Assembly: GCF_030272615.1 (NCBI RefSeq)
Contig: NC_081413.1
Span: forward strand, 445,307,038 to 445,371,037
DNA from: Cryptomeria japonica
Taxonomy: Eukaryota; Streptophyta; Pinopsida; Cupressales; Cupressaceae
Direction of reading: 5' to 3'
Length of the DNA stretch: 64,000 bases
Below are positions 36,840 through 48,852 of this stretch, one piece after another. Position 1 is the stretch's first letter; each line of letters begins with the position of its first letter. A program made the position numbers and the translations under genes. A model generated the notes under the pieces. That model saw only the letters and a list, made by a program, of their open reading frames with translations, searched no databases and was not told the DNA's origin.

Positions 36840-37660
36840 ACCTGCCAAGTCAAAAATTTGGTTCTCTGAAGATGAGAGTGATGAAAATAAGTGGACTCAG
36901 TTTCTACCAAGAACAAAAAGAAAAAGAAGGCAAATGTTGGTGGGGATTATAAAATTGTGAGGTCGTTGCAGAGAGATGCTAGGCTGAAGGATGCAGCATG
37001 AGAGGTTGATGTGGGAAGGCAGAGAACCTTGGATGGTCTCTCTGAGAAATAGAAAAAGAAGACTTTTAAAATCTCATCCCATTTCTGGGATGTTGTTTCT
37101 ACTCAAGGTGAATACATTAGTTGCTCATTTTTTTATGAAGATTATATCCTGGAATGTGAGGGGCTTAAATAGCCCTTTGAAATAACATATGTTAAAGTGT
37201 ATGTTGATGGAAAAAAAGGCTGGTATTCTTATGGTTTAGGAAACAAAAATGAAGTCTCATGTTTTCCTTAAGGCTATCAATTCTTTCTAGGTGTTAGCTA
37301 CCTTCTTAACTAGTGATGCACAAGAAGCGTCTGGTGGTATTGCCACTCTTTGGAACCCAACCTATTTTGATGGAACCCTGATCCATTTAGCCAAAAACTA
37401 TCTTATTGTTAACATGTTGGACCTTAGGTCTCATTTTGAATGACTTCTTATAAATATTTGTGCTCCTAATTCTATAACCCCTCAGGCTAGCCTCTTGTCT
37501 TTCCTGGCTAGCCTCATTCGGAATCAGGTGGCTTCTTTGTGGATGGTTGCTAGAGACTTCAACTCTCCTCTTTACCCTATAGATAAATCTTGAGGTATAG
37601 AATACTAGTCAGAGAGCATGATTGATTTAGCAGACTTTATTTCAGCTATGGGTCTGATGT
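36840..37660 (+). mobile_element. L1-type LINE fragment (end of ORF1 and start of ORF2)
   Basis: End of ORF1 at about 36,840-36,998: basic RTKRKRR-type text, then ANVGGDYKIVRSLQRDARLK and a stop. ORF2 begins at ATG 37,135 with MKIISWNVRGLNSPLK followed by a stop. The endonuclease continues with ETKMKS, GGIATLWNP, then CAPN and a DFNSPLYPIDKS segment in altered frame, and stops abruptly near 37,660 before the SDH motif. It is missing both ends, a relic distinct from the other copies. The break at 37,660 lies about 75 bp before the right-hand ERF duplicate begins. Confidence 0.85.
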
Positions 37661-37734
37661 AAATATGCATGTTAAACAAGTATTAAGAATTAATATTATT
37701 TTGTATTAAAATATTGAAAAAAATTAGTTGAAGA

Positions 37735-38033
37735 CAATGCAACAAAATATAGCTTCCCATATTATTCAACAAAGTGGTAAGTTTATAGATGTTAAATCAT
37801 GTAGCATAATTTGATTTTAAAATGAATAAACATTTTTGTTAGTTGGTTATACATAAATCAATCATGCATTTTCTTCTTGAGAAATGCAATAGTACCTTTG
37901 TTGTAGAGAGAAATTAAGAGTATGGATCCATGGTCAATTCCTATAACAAGCATAAGAATCTACACCACCATTGAGTTATGTCCCCCGAGGGAAGGGACAC
38001 AATAGATAACAACACTCCAATAATTGTTATGGT
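37735..38033 (+). repeat. right copy of duplicated ERF upstream region, part 1
   Basis: Matches 13,070-13,127, then 20,981-21,034, then 31,849-32,033 without the LINE or the DNA transposon. It therefore records both empty target sites: 37,778-37,793 for the LINE and 37,841-37,860 for the transposon. It ends where the Tat LTR starts. Confidence 0.9.
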
Positions 38034-39212
38034 TGTCGCGCTCTATGATGTGTGATACCTGCAGCTGCAACACAAAACACTCAATAGATCATTACAAGCA
38101 TGGTTAGAAAATAATAAGAAAACAAAGGTAAAACCATGACAAAGTGACCTATCGCCTCCTAAGAGATGCGAGAATGGATTTTATCTCAGATTTGTATAAG
38201 CAATCCCAGTGACTTGACTACACCTAGATGGAGGATTTGAAATCATAATGATATGCAAAAAATGAGATTGATTATGTTAGATTGATCCAAGAGACTAATT
38301 AAGCTAATGATATGCATGATTAAGCTATGATGATGATGCAATTAAGCTAGAAAAGAGATTGATTAAGCTACATGATTCAACAATTATGCTAGAAAATGAT
38401 CAAATTAAACTAGATCTAAGATGCAATTGCCTATAATAACAATGCTCAAATGATATTCTAGAATGGATATGCCTATAATAATAATGCATAAGATGAAAAT
38501 GAGATGGGATCCTTATTGCTCCAAAATGGGGGATATTTATAGGATTTCCAAGGCCAGTGGTGAGGTGGCAGGAATTAATGGTCAAGATTGAGTCTGAAGA
38601 TATCAAGGGTGAAATTGGAGGAGGTTGAAGAAGAGGTTGGAAGAAGAGACACTTGTCATCTCTGTGGTGACAAGTGTCAAGGAGCTTTTCTCATAAAAGG
38701 GCAAGTTTCCAAGAGAGCAGACATGTGGCCAAAGTGAAATGTGTCCCAAGAAGAAAATATCCACACCATAGGAGGTTAGGATAAGGAGGTTAGAATGTGA
38801 AAGATAAGATAGGGTTAGGAAAACCCAAGGTTAGGTGGAATGGGTTAGGTTAGAGGAATGGTTAGGTTAGGTGGTTAGAAGTTAGGAGGCATGTGGGTAA
38901 TTTGAATTTAAAAATTCAAATAATAGGAAAAGACTAATTAATTATCAACAACTCATAAATTGATTTTTTTTAATTAATTAGGGGATTAGAAGAATTAATT
39001 GAAGTGGGGGGAGGAATAATTAATTTGAATTAATTAATCAAAGGGGACTATTGAAATGAACCTATTAAATTAATCCTTAGATTTATTAATAAGTAGATGA
39101 AAGGGGGGATTTAATCAAATTGCTTAATGAATTCAATTAAATTAGGAAGCGAGATTAATTAAATAATTGCTTATTTAATTAATTATCTTCAGACCATTTT
39201 TAGATGTATACA
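38034..39212 (-). repeat. 3' LTR (A) of outer Tat element
   Basis: 1,179 bp, TG...CA. Shares with LTR D a segment near 38,333-38,362 (GATGATGCAATTAAGCTAG) that LTRs B and C lack, so A and D are the outer pair. The next bases inward (39,213-39,230, minus strand CAAAGAGGGCAAAA) form the polypurine tract. Confidence 0.92.
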
Positions 39213-41231
39213 TTTTGCCCTCTTTGAAGCAAGGTGTGATGACACGTTGATTCAAAGAATAATCTCATTTTGATGATGATATTGGTTCGATAGGATGCAC
39301 CAGCTATTGATTGATAAATTGCAATACAATGATGCTCCCTCAGGAGATCAATTGAGATAATTGACCTTTGGAGTGTTTGTATTTTTTGTGAAATTGATAT
39401 CCCGATTAGAAATGATTTGATGTTTGCAACTATGGTTGATGAAAATGCGAGTTCTACGATCACGGTGATGTGGTTCTTGATTATTGATAAAGCTTGATTG
39501 ATTAGATTGATAATATCGAGATTCAGTTTGGCTTCAGGAATGACACCTCCTGTATAAGAAAAAGATGATCAAAGCGTTTGGTTTCACGAATGATATATCT
39601 TGTGTAAGACATGATCATAACGTCTGGTTTTAGGAAAGGTACATCTTGTGTAAGACATGAGAGAATCTATTCGGATGTGATTGATTAATAGAATTGACAA
39701 GAATGATTGAATTAAGAACTAATAGTTTGTTGATATCAAGTTGTAGAAAGATTTAGATAAGCTGATGTTGGTTTTGTTGAAGAAATGTAAGATTTTCACT
39801 GGGTCGATAATATCTTGAAAGAGATGAGCCATTAGTTTGATTGCATATACACTTATGATGATACTTTGATGATTCCTATGATAAATTTAACCTTGGATAA
39901 AATGAGCATGCAGGATCCCATGCAAGACTGAAATGCAAGCTAAATGAAAATGCCAATGCAAATGAGATGCAATGCGACGACCGAACTACTCACTAGGTTA
40001 TTGCGTTTTTGTCTTCATTGAGCTTTTTAAAATGTGGGAAGTAAGTGCAAACATCGATGGTATAATTAAACCATGATGACCTAGGCATGACTTTCCTGGA
40101 TTTTGATATGGAAATTTAGCACAAGCATCGAGGTATAATTGAACTAAGATGACCTGAGTGTTTCTTGCATAAAATAGGCAGCATTAATCATTTCAATACG
40201 CAAATCAGAAATGTCTTCGATGATACTTTGATGATCATATCCTGAGATAAATTTGCACATATTAATGATTAATTTACAGACAACAGATAAAAAAATAATC
40301 ATGTTCCTTCCTTGTTTCTCTAGTCAAAGACATCCTGGAGTCATTTAGAAATCATGATAACAAAAATTAAGATAGAAAAGTTCAACAATCATGTTAAAAT
40401 CATTATCCAAAAGATATCATTTGTGTGCTTAGACTGACTTTGTGATAGTTTGATGGTTGATAATTTGATCTCCTGTTCAATGTTGGATGTCTCAGTTTTC
40501 GCTTGATAAGAGTTGTCTAACTGTTGTTCTACCTATTTGATTAAGCTCAAAATGATCAAAAATTTTGCCCCCAAAATTTTTTCCCCCAACTAGGTGCAGG
40601 ATTTTGCCCCAAGCTTAGAAACAAATTCATTATGATATACCCAATGATCCAAACCATGGCAAGAAGCCACCCGGGATGCTTGTGTATGCACAAGGTTTTA
40701 TTATGCATATGAACAACACTGATGGAAAATAATGCAAGTGGAAGGATGCATGAACTAATAGATGGAAGACCTAGCTGACAGATAGCGCATGTTTGCTAGG
40801 TTTTCACCATTTGTTTTTATTGCACTTTTTCTCATATTTGATTTTTTTTTATTTTCTTCTTTTTCACTGTTTCTGATTTTTTTGTTTTTTCACTTTTTTT
40901 GGATTTTCTCCTTTTTCACTGTTTTTGGATTTGTCTTCTTTTTCATTGTTTTTGGATTTTCTGCTTTTTCACAGTTTTTTGGATTTTTTTTTCTTTTTCA
41001 CTGTTTTTGGATTTTTTTTCTTTTTCAGACATAAAACTTCTTCAGATGCATGCTATTGATGGGTTCCTCAAGCTGATCTCCATCCTATGTTGATAGCTAA
41101 TATGCTTCTGACCCAAATACTGTTGTGACCACAAACGCACCTAACCAGTTTGGTTCAAACTTTCCTTTCTTTTCTCGGTCTGCCTGGTTTCATGGATTTT
41201 CCTTTAGTACTAGCTCCCCCACTTGAAAGAT
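39213..41231 (-). other. long 3' non-coding region of outer Tat element
   Basis: No reading frame. Contains three diverged tandem units of about 48 bp built on GGTTTCAGGAA and TAAGACATGATCA at about 39,526-39,670, and a T-rich minisatellite of CTTTTTCACTGTTTTTGGAT units at about 40,840-41,030. Both are retained in the nested element at 43,735-43,868 and 44,990-45,180. Confidence 0.75.
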
Positions 41232-42339
41232 TCATGGTTTCACTATGTGATTATAACTCCGACACACTCTTTGTTGATATACCTTTAAATGATCAAAGGC
41301 ATTTTTTCTTCGTTCATGGATCAATTCTAACTCTTGTAGTCTAGATACTCGATGTTCTTCATCTGGAATAAGCGTTTTAATGATACTCCTAAAGAAGGTA
41401 TCTCTACTTCTACTGGTCGTATTGTTTCTGATCCATAAACAACAAAAAAAGGTGTGGCACCTGTTGGCGTGCGAGTACTGGTACGGTAGGCCCATAGAGT
41501 AGGGTTTAATTGAATATGCCAATCTCTTCCAGCATCATTCACTATCTTTTTGAGGATTTTCAAAATAGTTTTGTTTCATGCTTCTGCTTGCCCATTCCCT
41601 TGTGGATAGTAGGGTGTGGAAAATTTGTGTTGGATCTTGAATTTCTCACATAATAGCTCTTGTACATCCTAATTCTTGAATGGTCACCCATTATCAGTTA
41701 TAATGGTCATGGGTATTCCATAACGACAGATGATGTAGTTCAAAATAAATGCAACAATTTGTTTTCCTGTGATATTTGTGAGAGGTACTGCCTCAATCCA
41801 TTTTGTGAAATATTTTGTAGCAACAAGGATGAATTTATGACCATTAGATGAAGAACGATTTATTTTTCCTACTAGATCAAGACCCCATTGATAGAAAGGG
41901 AAAGATGTTACCAAAGCATGAAGTTCTTGTGCTGGTGCATGAATCAAATTCCCATGGATCTGACATTGTTTGCATGTTCTATCTATCTGAAAAGAATCTC
42001 ATTCCATGGTCTGCCAATAATAGCCCAAGCGTATGAGTTTTTTTGAAAGGGTAATAACACTTGCATGAGTTCCACAAATGCCATTATGGACTTCATGTAA
42101 GGCCTTCAAATATTCTTCTTCTTCCAGACATCTTAAAAGAGTACCGTCTGGACCTTGTTTAAACAGGATATCCACGACAAGAGAATAATGGGAGTTTTGG
42201 CAAATAAAGTTTCTCTTTTTATTTTTCGATAAGTCAGGAGGGAGGATACTATCTTTCAGGTATGTGTAATTTTGGTTGTAGTGGGAGGAATCATGCCCAA
42301 CAAGGTGAAAAATAGTTTTGGCATAAGGAAAATTATGAG
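41232..42339 (-). pseudogene. Tat integrase, broken
   Basis: Continues from 47,104 across the nested insert: the reading FYPTH joins NFPYAKTIFHLVG. A zinc-binding HHCC part follows (GICGTHASVITLSKKLIRLG, YYWQTM), then the core: GLDLVGKI with the first Asp, ITDNG with the second, and YPQGNGQAEA with the Glu, so the D-D-E triad is visible. A C-terminal part reads DWHIQLNPTLWAYRTSTRTP, then VYGSE. Stops occur after TDNG, after KN and after AEA; a frame change lies near 41,340. Confidence 0.88.
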
Positions 42340-43449
42340 TGTTGTGCTCTATGAGAAGTTTGATACCTACACCTGCAACACAAAACACTCAATAGATCAT
42401 TTCAAGAATGGCTAGTAAATCATGTGCGAAAGAAATATAAAACCATGACAAAGCGATCTATCACCTCCTAATAGATCCGAGTATGGATTTGCTCTCAGAT
42501 CTGTATAAGCAATCCCAATGACTTGACTACACCTAGACGAAGGATTTGAAATGATAATGATATGCAAAGATGAGATTGATTATACTAGATTGATCCAAGA
42601 GATTAATTAAGCTAATGATATGCATGATTTAAGCTATGATGCTTATTGATTAAGCTACATGATTCAACAATTATGCTAGAAAATGATCAAATTAAACTAA
42701 ATCTAAGATGCAAAGCCTATAATAACAATGCTCAAATGATATGATAGAATGGATTTGCCTATAGTAATAATGCATAAGATGAAAATGAGATGGGATACTT
42801 ATTGCTCCAAAATGGGGGATATTTATAGGATTTCCAAGGCCAGGGGTGAGGTGGCAGGAATCAATGGTCAAGATTGAGTCTGAAGATATCAAGGGTGAAA
42901 TTGGAGGAGGTTGAAGAAGAGGTTGGAGGAAGAGAGACTTGTCATCTGTGTGGTGAAAAGTGTCAAGGAGATTTCCTCATAAAAGGGCAAGTGTCCAAGA
43001 GAGGAGACATGTGGCCAAAGTGCCATGTGTCTCAAGAAGAAAATATCCACACCATAGGAGGTTAGGATGTGCAAGATAGGATAGGGTTAGAGGGATGGTT
43101 AGGTTAGGTGGTTAGACGTTAGGAGGCATGTGGGTAATTTGAATTTAAAAATTCAAATAATAGGAAAAGACTAATTAATTCTCAACAACTCATAAATTCA
43201 TTTGTTTTAATTAATTAGGGGATTAGAAGAATTAATTGAAGTGGGGGGAGGATTAATTCATTTGAATTAATTAATCAAAGGGGGTTATTGAAGTGAACCT
43301 ATTAAGTAAATCCTTAGATTTATTAATAAGTAGATGAAAGGGGGAATTTAATCAAATTGCTTAATGAATTCAATTAAATTAGGAAGGGGGATTAATTAAA
43401 TACTTGCTTATTTAATTAATTATCTTCAAATCATTTTTAGGTGTATATA
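42340..43449 (-). repeat. 3' LTR (B) of nested Tat element
   Basis: 1,110 bp starting TGTTGTGCTCTATGAGAAG. Ends TATATA where the other copies have TATACA. Shares GATGCTTATTGATTAAGCTA with LTR C only. Confidence 0.9.
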
Positions 43450-45960
43450 TTTTGCTCCTCTTTGAAACGAGGTGTGATGACACATTGATTCAAAGAATAA
43501 TCTCATTTTAATGATGATATTGGTTCGATAGGATGCCCCAACTATTGATTGATATATTTTGATATGATGATGCCCACTCGAGAGATCAATTAAGATAATT
43601 GATATCTCGATTAGAAATGATTTGATTTCTGCAATTGCGTTTGATGCAAATGCGAGTTCTATGATCATGGTGATGTGGTTTTTGATTATTGATAAAGCTT
43701 GATTGATTAGATTGATAAGATCGAGATTCAGTCTGGTTTTAGGAATGACACCTCCTGTATAAGACACAGATGATCAAAGTGTCTAGTTTCAGGAACGATA
43801 GATCATGTATAAGACATGATCATAACGTCTGGTTTCAGGAAAGATACATCCTGTATAAGACATGAGAGAATCAATTTAGATGTGATTCATTGATAGAATT
43901 GATAAGGTTGATTGAGTAAGGAACTGATAATTTGTTGATATCAAGTTGTAGGAAGATTTAGATAAGATGATGTTGGTTCTGTTGAGGGCAGAGTAATATA
44001 ATATTTTTGTTGAGTCAATAATATCTAGATAGAGATGAGTCATCATTTTGATTGCGTATACACTTATGATGATACCTTGATGATTCCTGCGATAAATTTA
44101 ACCTTGGATAAAATGAGCATGCGGGATACCATGCAAGAATGAAATGCAAGCTAAATGCAAAGCTAATGCAAATGAAATGCAATGCAACGACTAGACCAGT
44201 CACTGGGTTATTGTGTTTTGTCATCATTGAGCTTTTTTAAAATTGTGGGAAGTAAGTGCAAACATCGATGGTATAATTAAACCATGATGACCTGAGCACT
44301 GCTTTCCTAAATTTTGATATGGCCAGTTAGCACAATCATCGAGGTATAATTGAACCGAGATGACCTCAGTGTTGCTTGCGTAAAACAAGCAGTATTAATC
44401 ATTTCAATATGCAAATCGGAAATGTCTTCAATGATACTTCGATGATCATGTCGTGAGACAAATTTGCACATATTAATGATTAATTTACAAACATTAGACA
44501 AGAAAAATATCATGTTCCTTTCTTGATTCTCTAGTCAAAGACATCCTGGAGTCACTTAGAAATCATGATAGAAAAAATCAAGATAGAAAAGTTGAACAAT
44601 CATGTTAAAATCATTATCCAAAAGATATCATCCATGTGCTTAGACTGACTTTGTGATAGTTTGATGGTTGATAATTTGATCTCATGTTCAATGTTGGATA
44701 TGTCTCAGTTTTTGCTTGATAAGAGTTGCCTAACTGTTTGTCCCCAGCTAAGGTGTAGGATTTTGCGCGAAGCCTAGAAACAAATTCAATATGATATACC
44801 CAATGATCCAAACCATGGCAAGATGCCACTCGGGATGTCTGCGTATGTACAAAGGCTTTATTATGCATATGAACAATGTTGAATTAATGCAAGCGGAAGG
44901 ATGAATGAATGAATAGATGGAAGAGCTAGCTGACAGATAGCACTTGTTTGCTAAGTTTTCACCATCTATTTTTATTGCACTTTTCTCATATTTTTTTTTT
45001 TCTTATTTTCTGCTTTTTCACTTTTTTTTGGATTTTTCTACTTTTTCACTTTTTTTTATTTTTCTACTTTTTCTATTTTTTGGACTTTTCTACTTTTTCA
45101 CTGTTTTTTATTTTTCTGCTTTTTCACTGTTTTTGATATTTTTGCTTTTTCATTGTTTTTTATTTTTCTTCTTTTTCAGACATAAAACTTCTTCACATGC
45201 ATTCTATTGATGGGTTCTTTGAGATGATATTCATCCTATGTTGATAGCTGATATGATCCTAACACAAATACTGTTGTGACCACAAACAGACCTAACCAAT
45301 TTGGTTCAAACTTTCCTTTCTTTTCTCAGTCTGCCTAGTTGCATGGATTTTCTTTTAGTACTAGTTCCCCAACTTGAAAGATTCATGGTGTGACCCTGTG
45401 ATTATAACTCTGACACATTCTTTCCTAATATACCTTTAAATGATCAAAGGCATTTTGTCTTCGTTCATGGATCAATTCTAACTCCTGCAGTCTAGATACT
45501 TGATGTTCTTTATTTGGGATAAGACCTTTTAATGATACTCATAGAGAAGGTATCTCTACTTCTATTGGCAGTATTTCTTTTGATCCATAAACAAGAGAGA
45601 AAGGTGTGGCACATGTTGGTGTGCGGATACTAGTATGGTAGGCCCATAGAGAAGGGTTCAATTGAATATGCCAATATCTTCTAGCATCATTTACTGTCTT
45701 TTTGAGGATTTTCAAAATAGTTTTGTTTGATGCTTCTGCTTTCCCATTCCCTTATGGATATTAGGTGTGGAAAATCTGTGTTGGATCTTCAATTTCTCAC
45801 ATAGCTCTTATACATCCTGATTCTTGAATGGTCACCCATTATCAATGATAATGGTCATGGGTATTGCATAGCGACAGATGATGTAGTTCAAGATAAATGT
45901 AGCAAGTTGTTTTCTTGTGATATTTGTGAGAGGTACTACCTCAAATGGTGGGTGCCAAAA
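43450..45960 (-). pseudogene. internal region of nested Tat element: integrase remnant and 3' region
   Basis: The part from about 45,280 to 45,945 matches 41,150-41,810 and encodes a broken integrase centre and C-terminus; the rest matches the outer element's 3' region. At 45,945 the integrase stops in mid-domain against the primer-site sequence, which marks the deletion junction. Confidence 0.85.
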
Positions 45961-47103
45961 TGTCATGCACTATGAGAAGTGTGATACCTACAGTTGCAAC
46001 ACAAATCACTCAATAGATCATTACAAGCATGGTTAGCAAATCATAAGCAAAAGAAAGAAAAAAATGTGACAAAGCGACCTATCACATCCTAACAGATGCG
46101 AGTATGGATTTTCTCTCAGATCTGTATAAGTAATCCTAGTAACTTGACTACACCTAGACAGAGGATTTGAAATGATAATGATATGCAAAGATGAGATTTA
46201 TTATACTAGATTGATCCAAGAGATTAATTAACCTAATGATATGCATGATTTAGCTATGATGCTTATTGATTAAGCTACATGATTCAACAATTATGCTAGA
46301 AAATGATCAAGTTAAACTAAATCTAAGATGCAATTGCCTATAATAACAATGCTCAAATGATATGATAGAATTGATATGCCTATAGTAACAATGCATAAGA
46401 TGAAAATGAGATGGGATCCTTATTGCTCCAAAATGGGGGATATTTATAGGATTTCCAAGGCCAGGGGTGAGGTGGCAAGAATCAACGGTCAAGATTGAGT
46501 CTGAAGATATCAAGGGTGAAATTGGAGGAGGTTGAAGAAGAGGTTGGAGGAAGAGACACTTGTCATATTTGTGGTGACAAGTATCAAGGAGCTTTTCTCA
46601 TAAAAGGAAAAGTGTCCAAGAGAGGATACATGTGGCCAAAGTGCCATGTGTCTCAAGAAGAAAATATCCACACCATAGGAGGTTAGGATGTGCAAGATAG
46701 GATTGGGTTAGGACAACCAAAGGTTAGGTAGAATGGGTTAGATTAGAGGGATGGTTAGGTTAGGCGGTTAGAAGTTAGGAGGCATGTGGGTAATTTTAAT
46801 TTAAAAATTCAAATAATAGATAAGACTAATTAATTTTCAACAACTCATAAATTGATTTGTTTTAATTAATTAGGGGATTAGAAGAATTAATTGAAGTGGG
46901 GGGACGATTAATTATTTTGAATTAATTAATCAAAGGGGTTATTGAAATGAACCTATTAAGTAAATCCTTAGATTTATTAATAAGTAGATGAAAGGGGGAA
47001 TTTAATCAAATTGCTTAATGAATTCAATTAAATTAGGAAGGGGGATTAATTAAATAATTTCTTATTTAATTAATTATCTTCAGACCATTTTAAGGTGTAT
47101 ACA
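45961..47103 (-). repeat. 5' LTR (C) of nested Tat element
   Basis: 1,143 bp, TGTCATGCAC to TATACA. Followed in element direction by the TTTTGGCACCCACC primer site, so it is the 5' LTR. Confidence 0.9.
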
Positions 47104-47157
47104 ATGAGTAGGGTAAAACAACTCTTCTACCAAAAATTCATAATGCTGTTTATTTTC

Positions 47158-47703
47158 CTATGTCTGAAGGAGAGAAGCAAGTGTAGCCATGGTGTCTGCT
47201 GCTTTGTTGTCATTCCTTGGAATTTGCTGGAAAGTTATTTCTACAAAGTATTTCTTGATATCATCAACCATCTTTTTATAAGGCATCGACTTTTCATCTT
47301 TTGTTTGATAATCGTCATTGATTTGATTGATTACAAGCTGAGAGTCTCCAAAGACTTGAAGTTGTGTAATGTTCCATTCTATAGCCATTTTGATACCTAT
47401 AACCAAAGCTTCATACTCTGTTGTGTTGTTGGTGCATGGAAAGCTTAATTTGTATGCTTTTGGGATTGTACGACCTTGTGGTGTGATAAATAGAATACCT
47501 GCTCCTGATCCATGTTGTGTATATGATCTATCAAAGTTTAATTGCCATGTTTTTGTTGTGACTGTTAGGCTATCAACATCGGGAAATTCAATTTGCAAAG
47601 GACAACCAGCTTGAAGTGGTGCCTCGGCTAGTTGATCTGCAATGACTTGTCCTTTTATAGCTTTTTTGTCAACATACTCAATATCAAACTCACTCGGGAT
47701 CAT
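47158..47703 (-). pseudogene. second (archaeal-type) RNase H of the Tat element
   Basis: Open for 181 codons. Begins SEFDIEYVDKKAIKGQVIAD and QLAEAP, then WQLNFDRSYTQHGSGAGIL, NTTEYEALVIGIKMA, VFGDSQLVINQI and RNDNKAADTMATLA: first acidic position in NFD, Glu in TEYEAL, Asp in GDSQ, and a last Asp in KAAD. The fold resembles archaeal or plant RNase H and is the hallmark of the Tat lineage. The expected NFDGS reads NFDRS. It lies in the same frame as the RT upstream. Confidence 0.9.
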
Positions 47704-47718
47704 GATCCATTTTGCTAA

Positions 47719-48852
47719 TCATCCTGTTAATGTTGCCTTGCTAAGTAAATACTTTAATGGATTGATTTTAGCTATCAACTTGATGGAGTGAGATAGTAGA
47801 TAGTGTCTTAATTTTTGAAAAGCAAAAACAACCGCTAAGCATGCTTTTTCTATTGGATAATAGTTGATCTCGTATCTCACTAATGTTCTACAGATGTAGT
47901 AGATGCCTTCTTCCTTTTCTTCATTATCTTGTTGTGCAAGAAAAACTCCTAATGATGCTTTGGTGGTCGATAAATAGAGTAATAATGGCTTTCCTGTAAA
48001 TGGTGACATTAGGACGGGTGCCTGCATGAGATATGTCTTGATCTTGTTGAATGCATCCTTGCATTGATGGTCCCACTTGAAATGAACATTTTTATGCAAT
48101 AGATAAGTAAATGGTTGACATTTATCTGCTAGTTGAGCAACAAATCTTCTGATTGACTAGAGTCTTCCTTGGAGTGATCTTAGCTGACTTATATTATTAA
48201 GAGATTCCATCTCCATGATTGCTTTTACCTTAGCTAGATCTACTTCAATACCTCTAGCTAAAACAATGTATCCCAATAGCTTGCCTGAAGTGGCACCAAA
48301 GGTACTTTTCATAGGATTAAGTCGTAGCTTGTATTGTTCTAACCTATCAAAGATATTTTCTAGTATTCCTATATGGTCTTCTCTGTTGTATGATTTTGCC
48401 AAGATGTCATCCACATAGTCTTCCATGAATGTATGCATCATGTCATGGAATATTGTTATCATAGCTCTTTGATATGTAGCACCTGCGTTCTTTACTCGAA
48501 AAGGCATGGCGTTCTAGCAAAAAGTACCCCACGGGCATGTGAAAGCTGTCTTTTCTTGATCTTCAAGTGTTATTTTAATGTGATTGTATCCAGAGAAAAC
48601 ATCCATTAGGGAGAACATGGAGTGTCCAACAGTTAAATCTACAATGATGTCAATGTTAGGCAAAGGAAAGTCATCCTTTGGACATGCATTATTAAGATCT
48701 CTGAAGTCTGTGCATATTCTGATGCTTTTATCTGGTTTTGAAACATGAATGGTGTTGGATACCCATTGAGGATATGCTTCAGGTCTGATGAATCCTACAT
48801 CCAATAATTTCTTTAGTTTTTCTTTGACCAGGAGAGCGATATGTGGATGCAT
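47719..48852 (-). pseudogene. Tat reverse transcriptase-RNase H with three stops
   Basis: One continuous frame interrupted only at 48,514, 48,157 and 47,719. RT: VGFIRPEAYPQWVSNTIHV, KSIRICTDFRDLNNACPKD, motif A LMDVFSGYNHI, then MPFRVKNAGATYQR, YVDDILAKS (catalytic box intact) and a FGATSGKLLGY thumb entry. The attached RNase H has KWDHQCKDAFNKIK, YLSTTKASLGVFLAQQ and a YYPIEKACLAVVFA helix. Each stop fits a single-base change, TGG to TAG at least in the first. In the live element this makes double-stranded cDNA in cytoplasmic particles. Confidence 0.93.

Larger units (their letters stand above)
42340..47103 (-). mobile_element. nested deletion derivative of the same Tat family
   Basis: 4,764 bp between perfect ATGAG duplications (42,335-42,339 and 47,104-47,108), inserted between the second RNase H and the integrase of the outer element. 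It has two LTRs, a primer-site-like GGTGGGTGCCAAAA at 45,947-45,960, and then directly the end of an integrase plus the 3' region. The gag, protease, RT and RNase H genes are absent, so it must have moved with proteins supplied by another copy. Confidence 0.93.

Noticed and set aside
40789-41093. Phe/Leu-rich + strand open frames (also 44,944-45,210)
   Set aside because: They come from a T-rich minisatellite in the 3' region of a minus-strand Tat element.
38034-47103. Two or three tandem, separate Tat elements or solo LTRs instead of nesting
   Set aside because: Perfect ATGAG duplication around 42,340-47,103, the integrase reading resuming across the insert, and LTR pair-specific segments show nesting.
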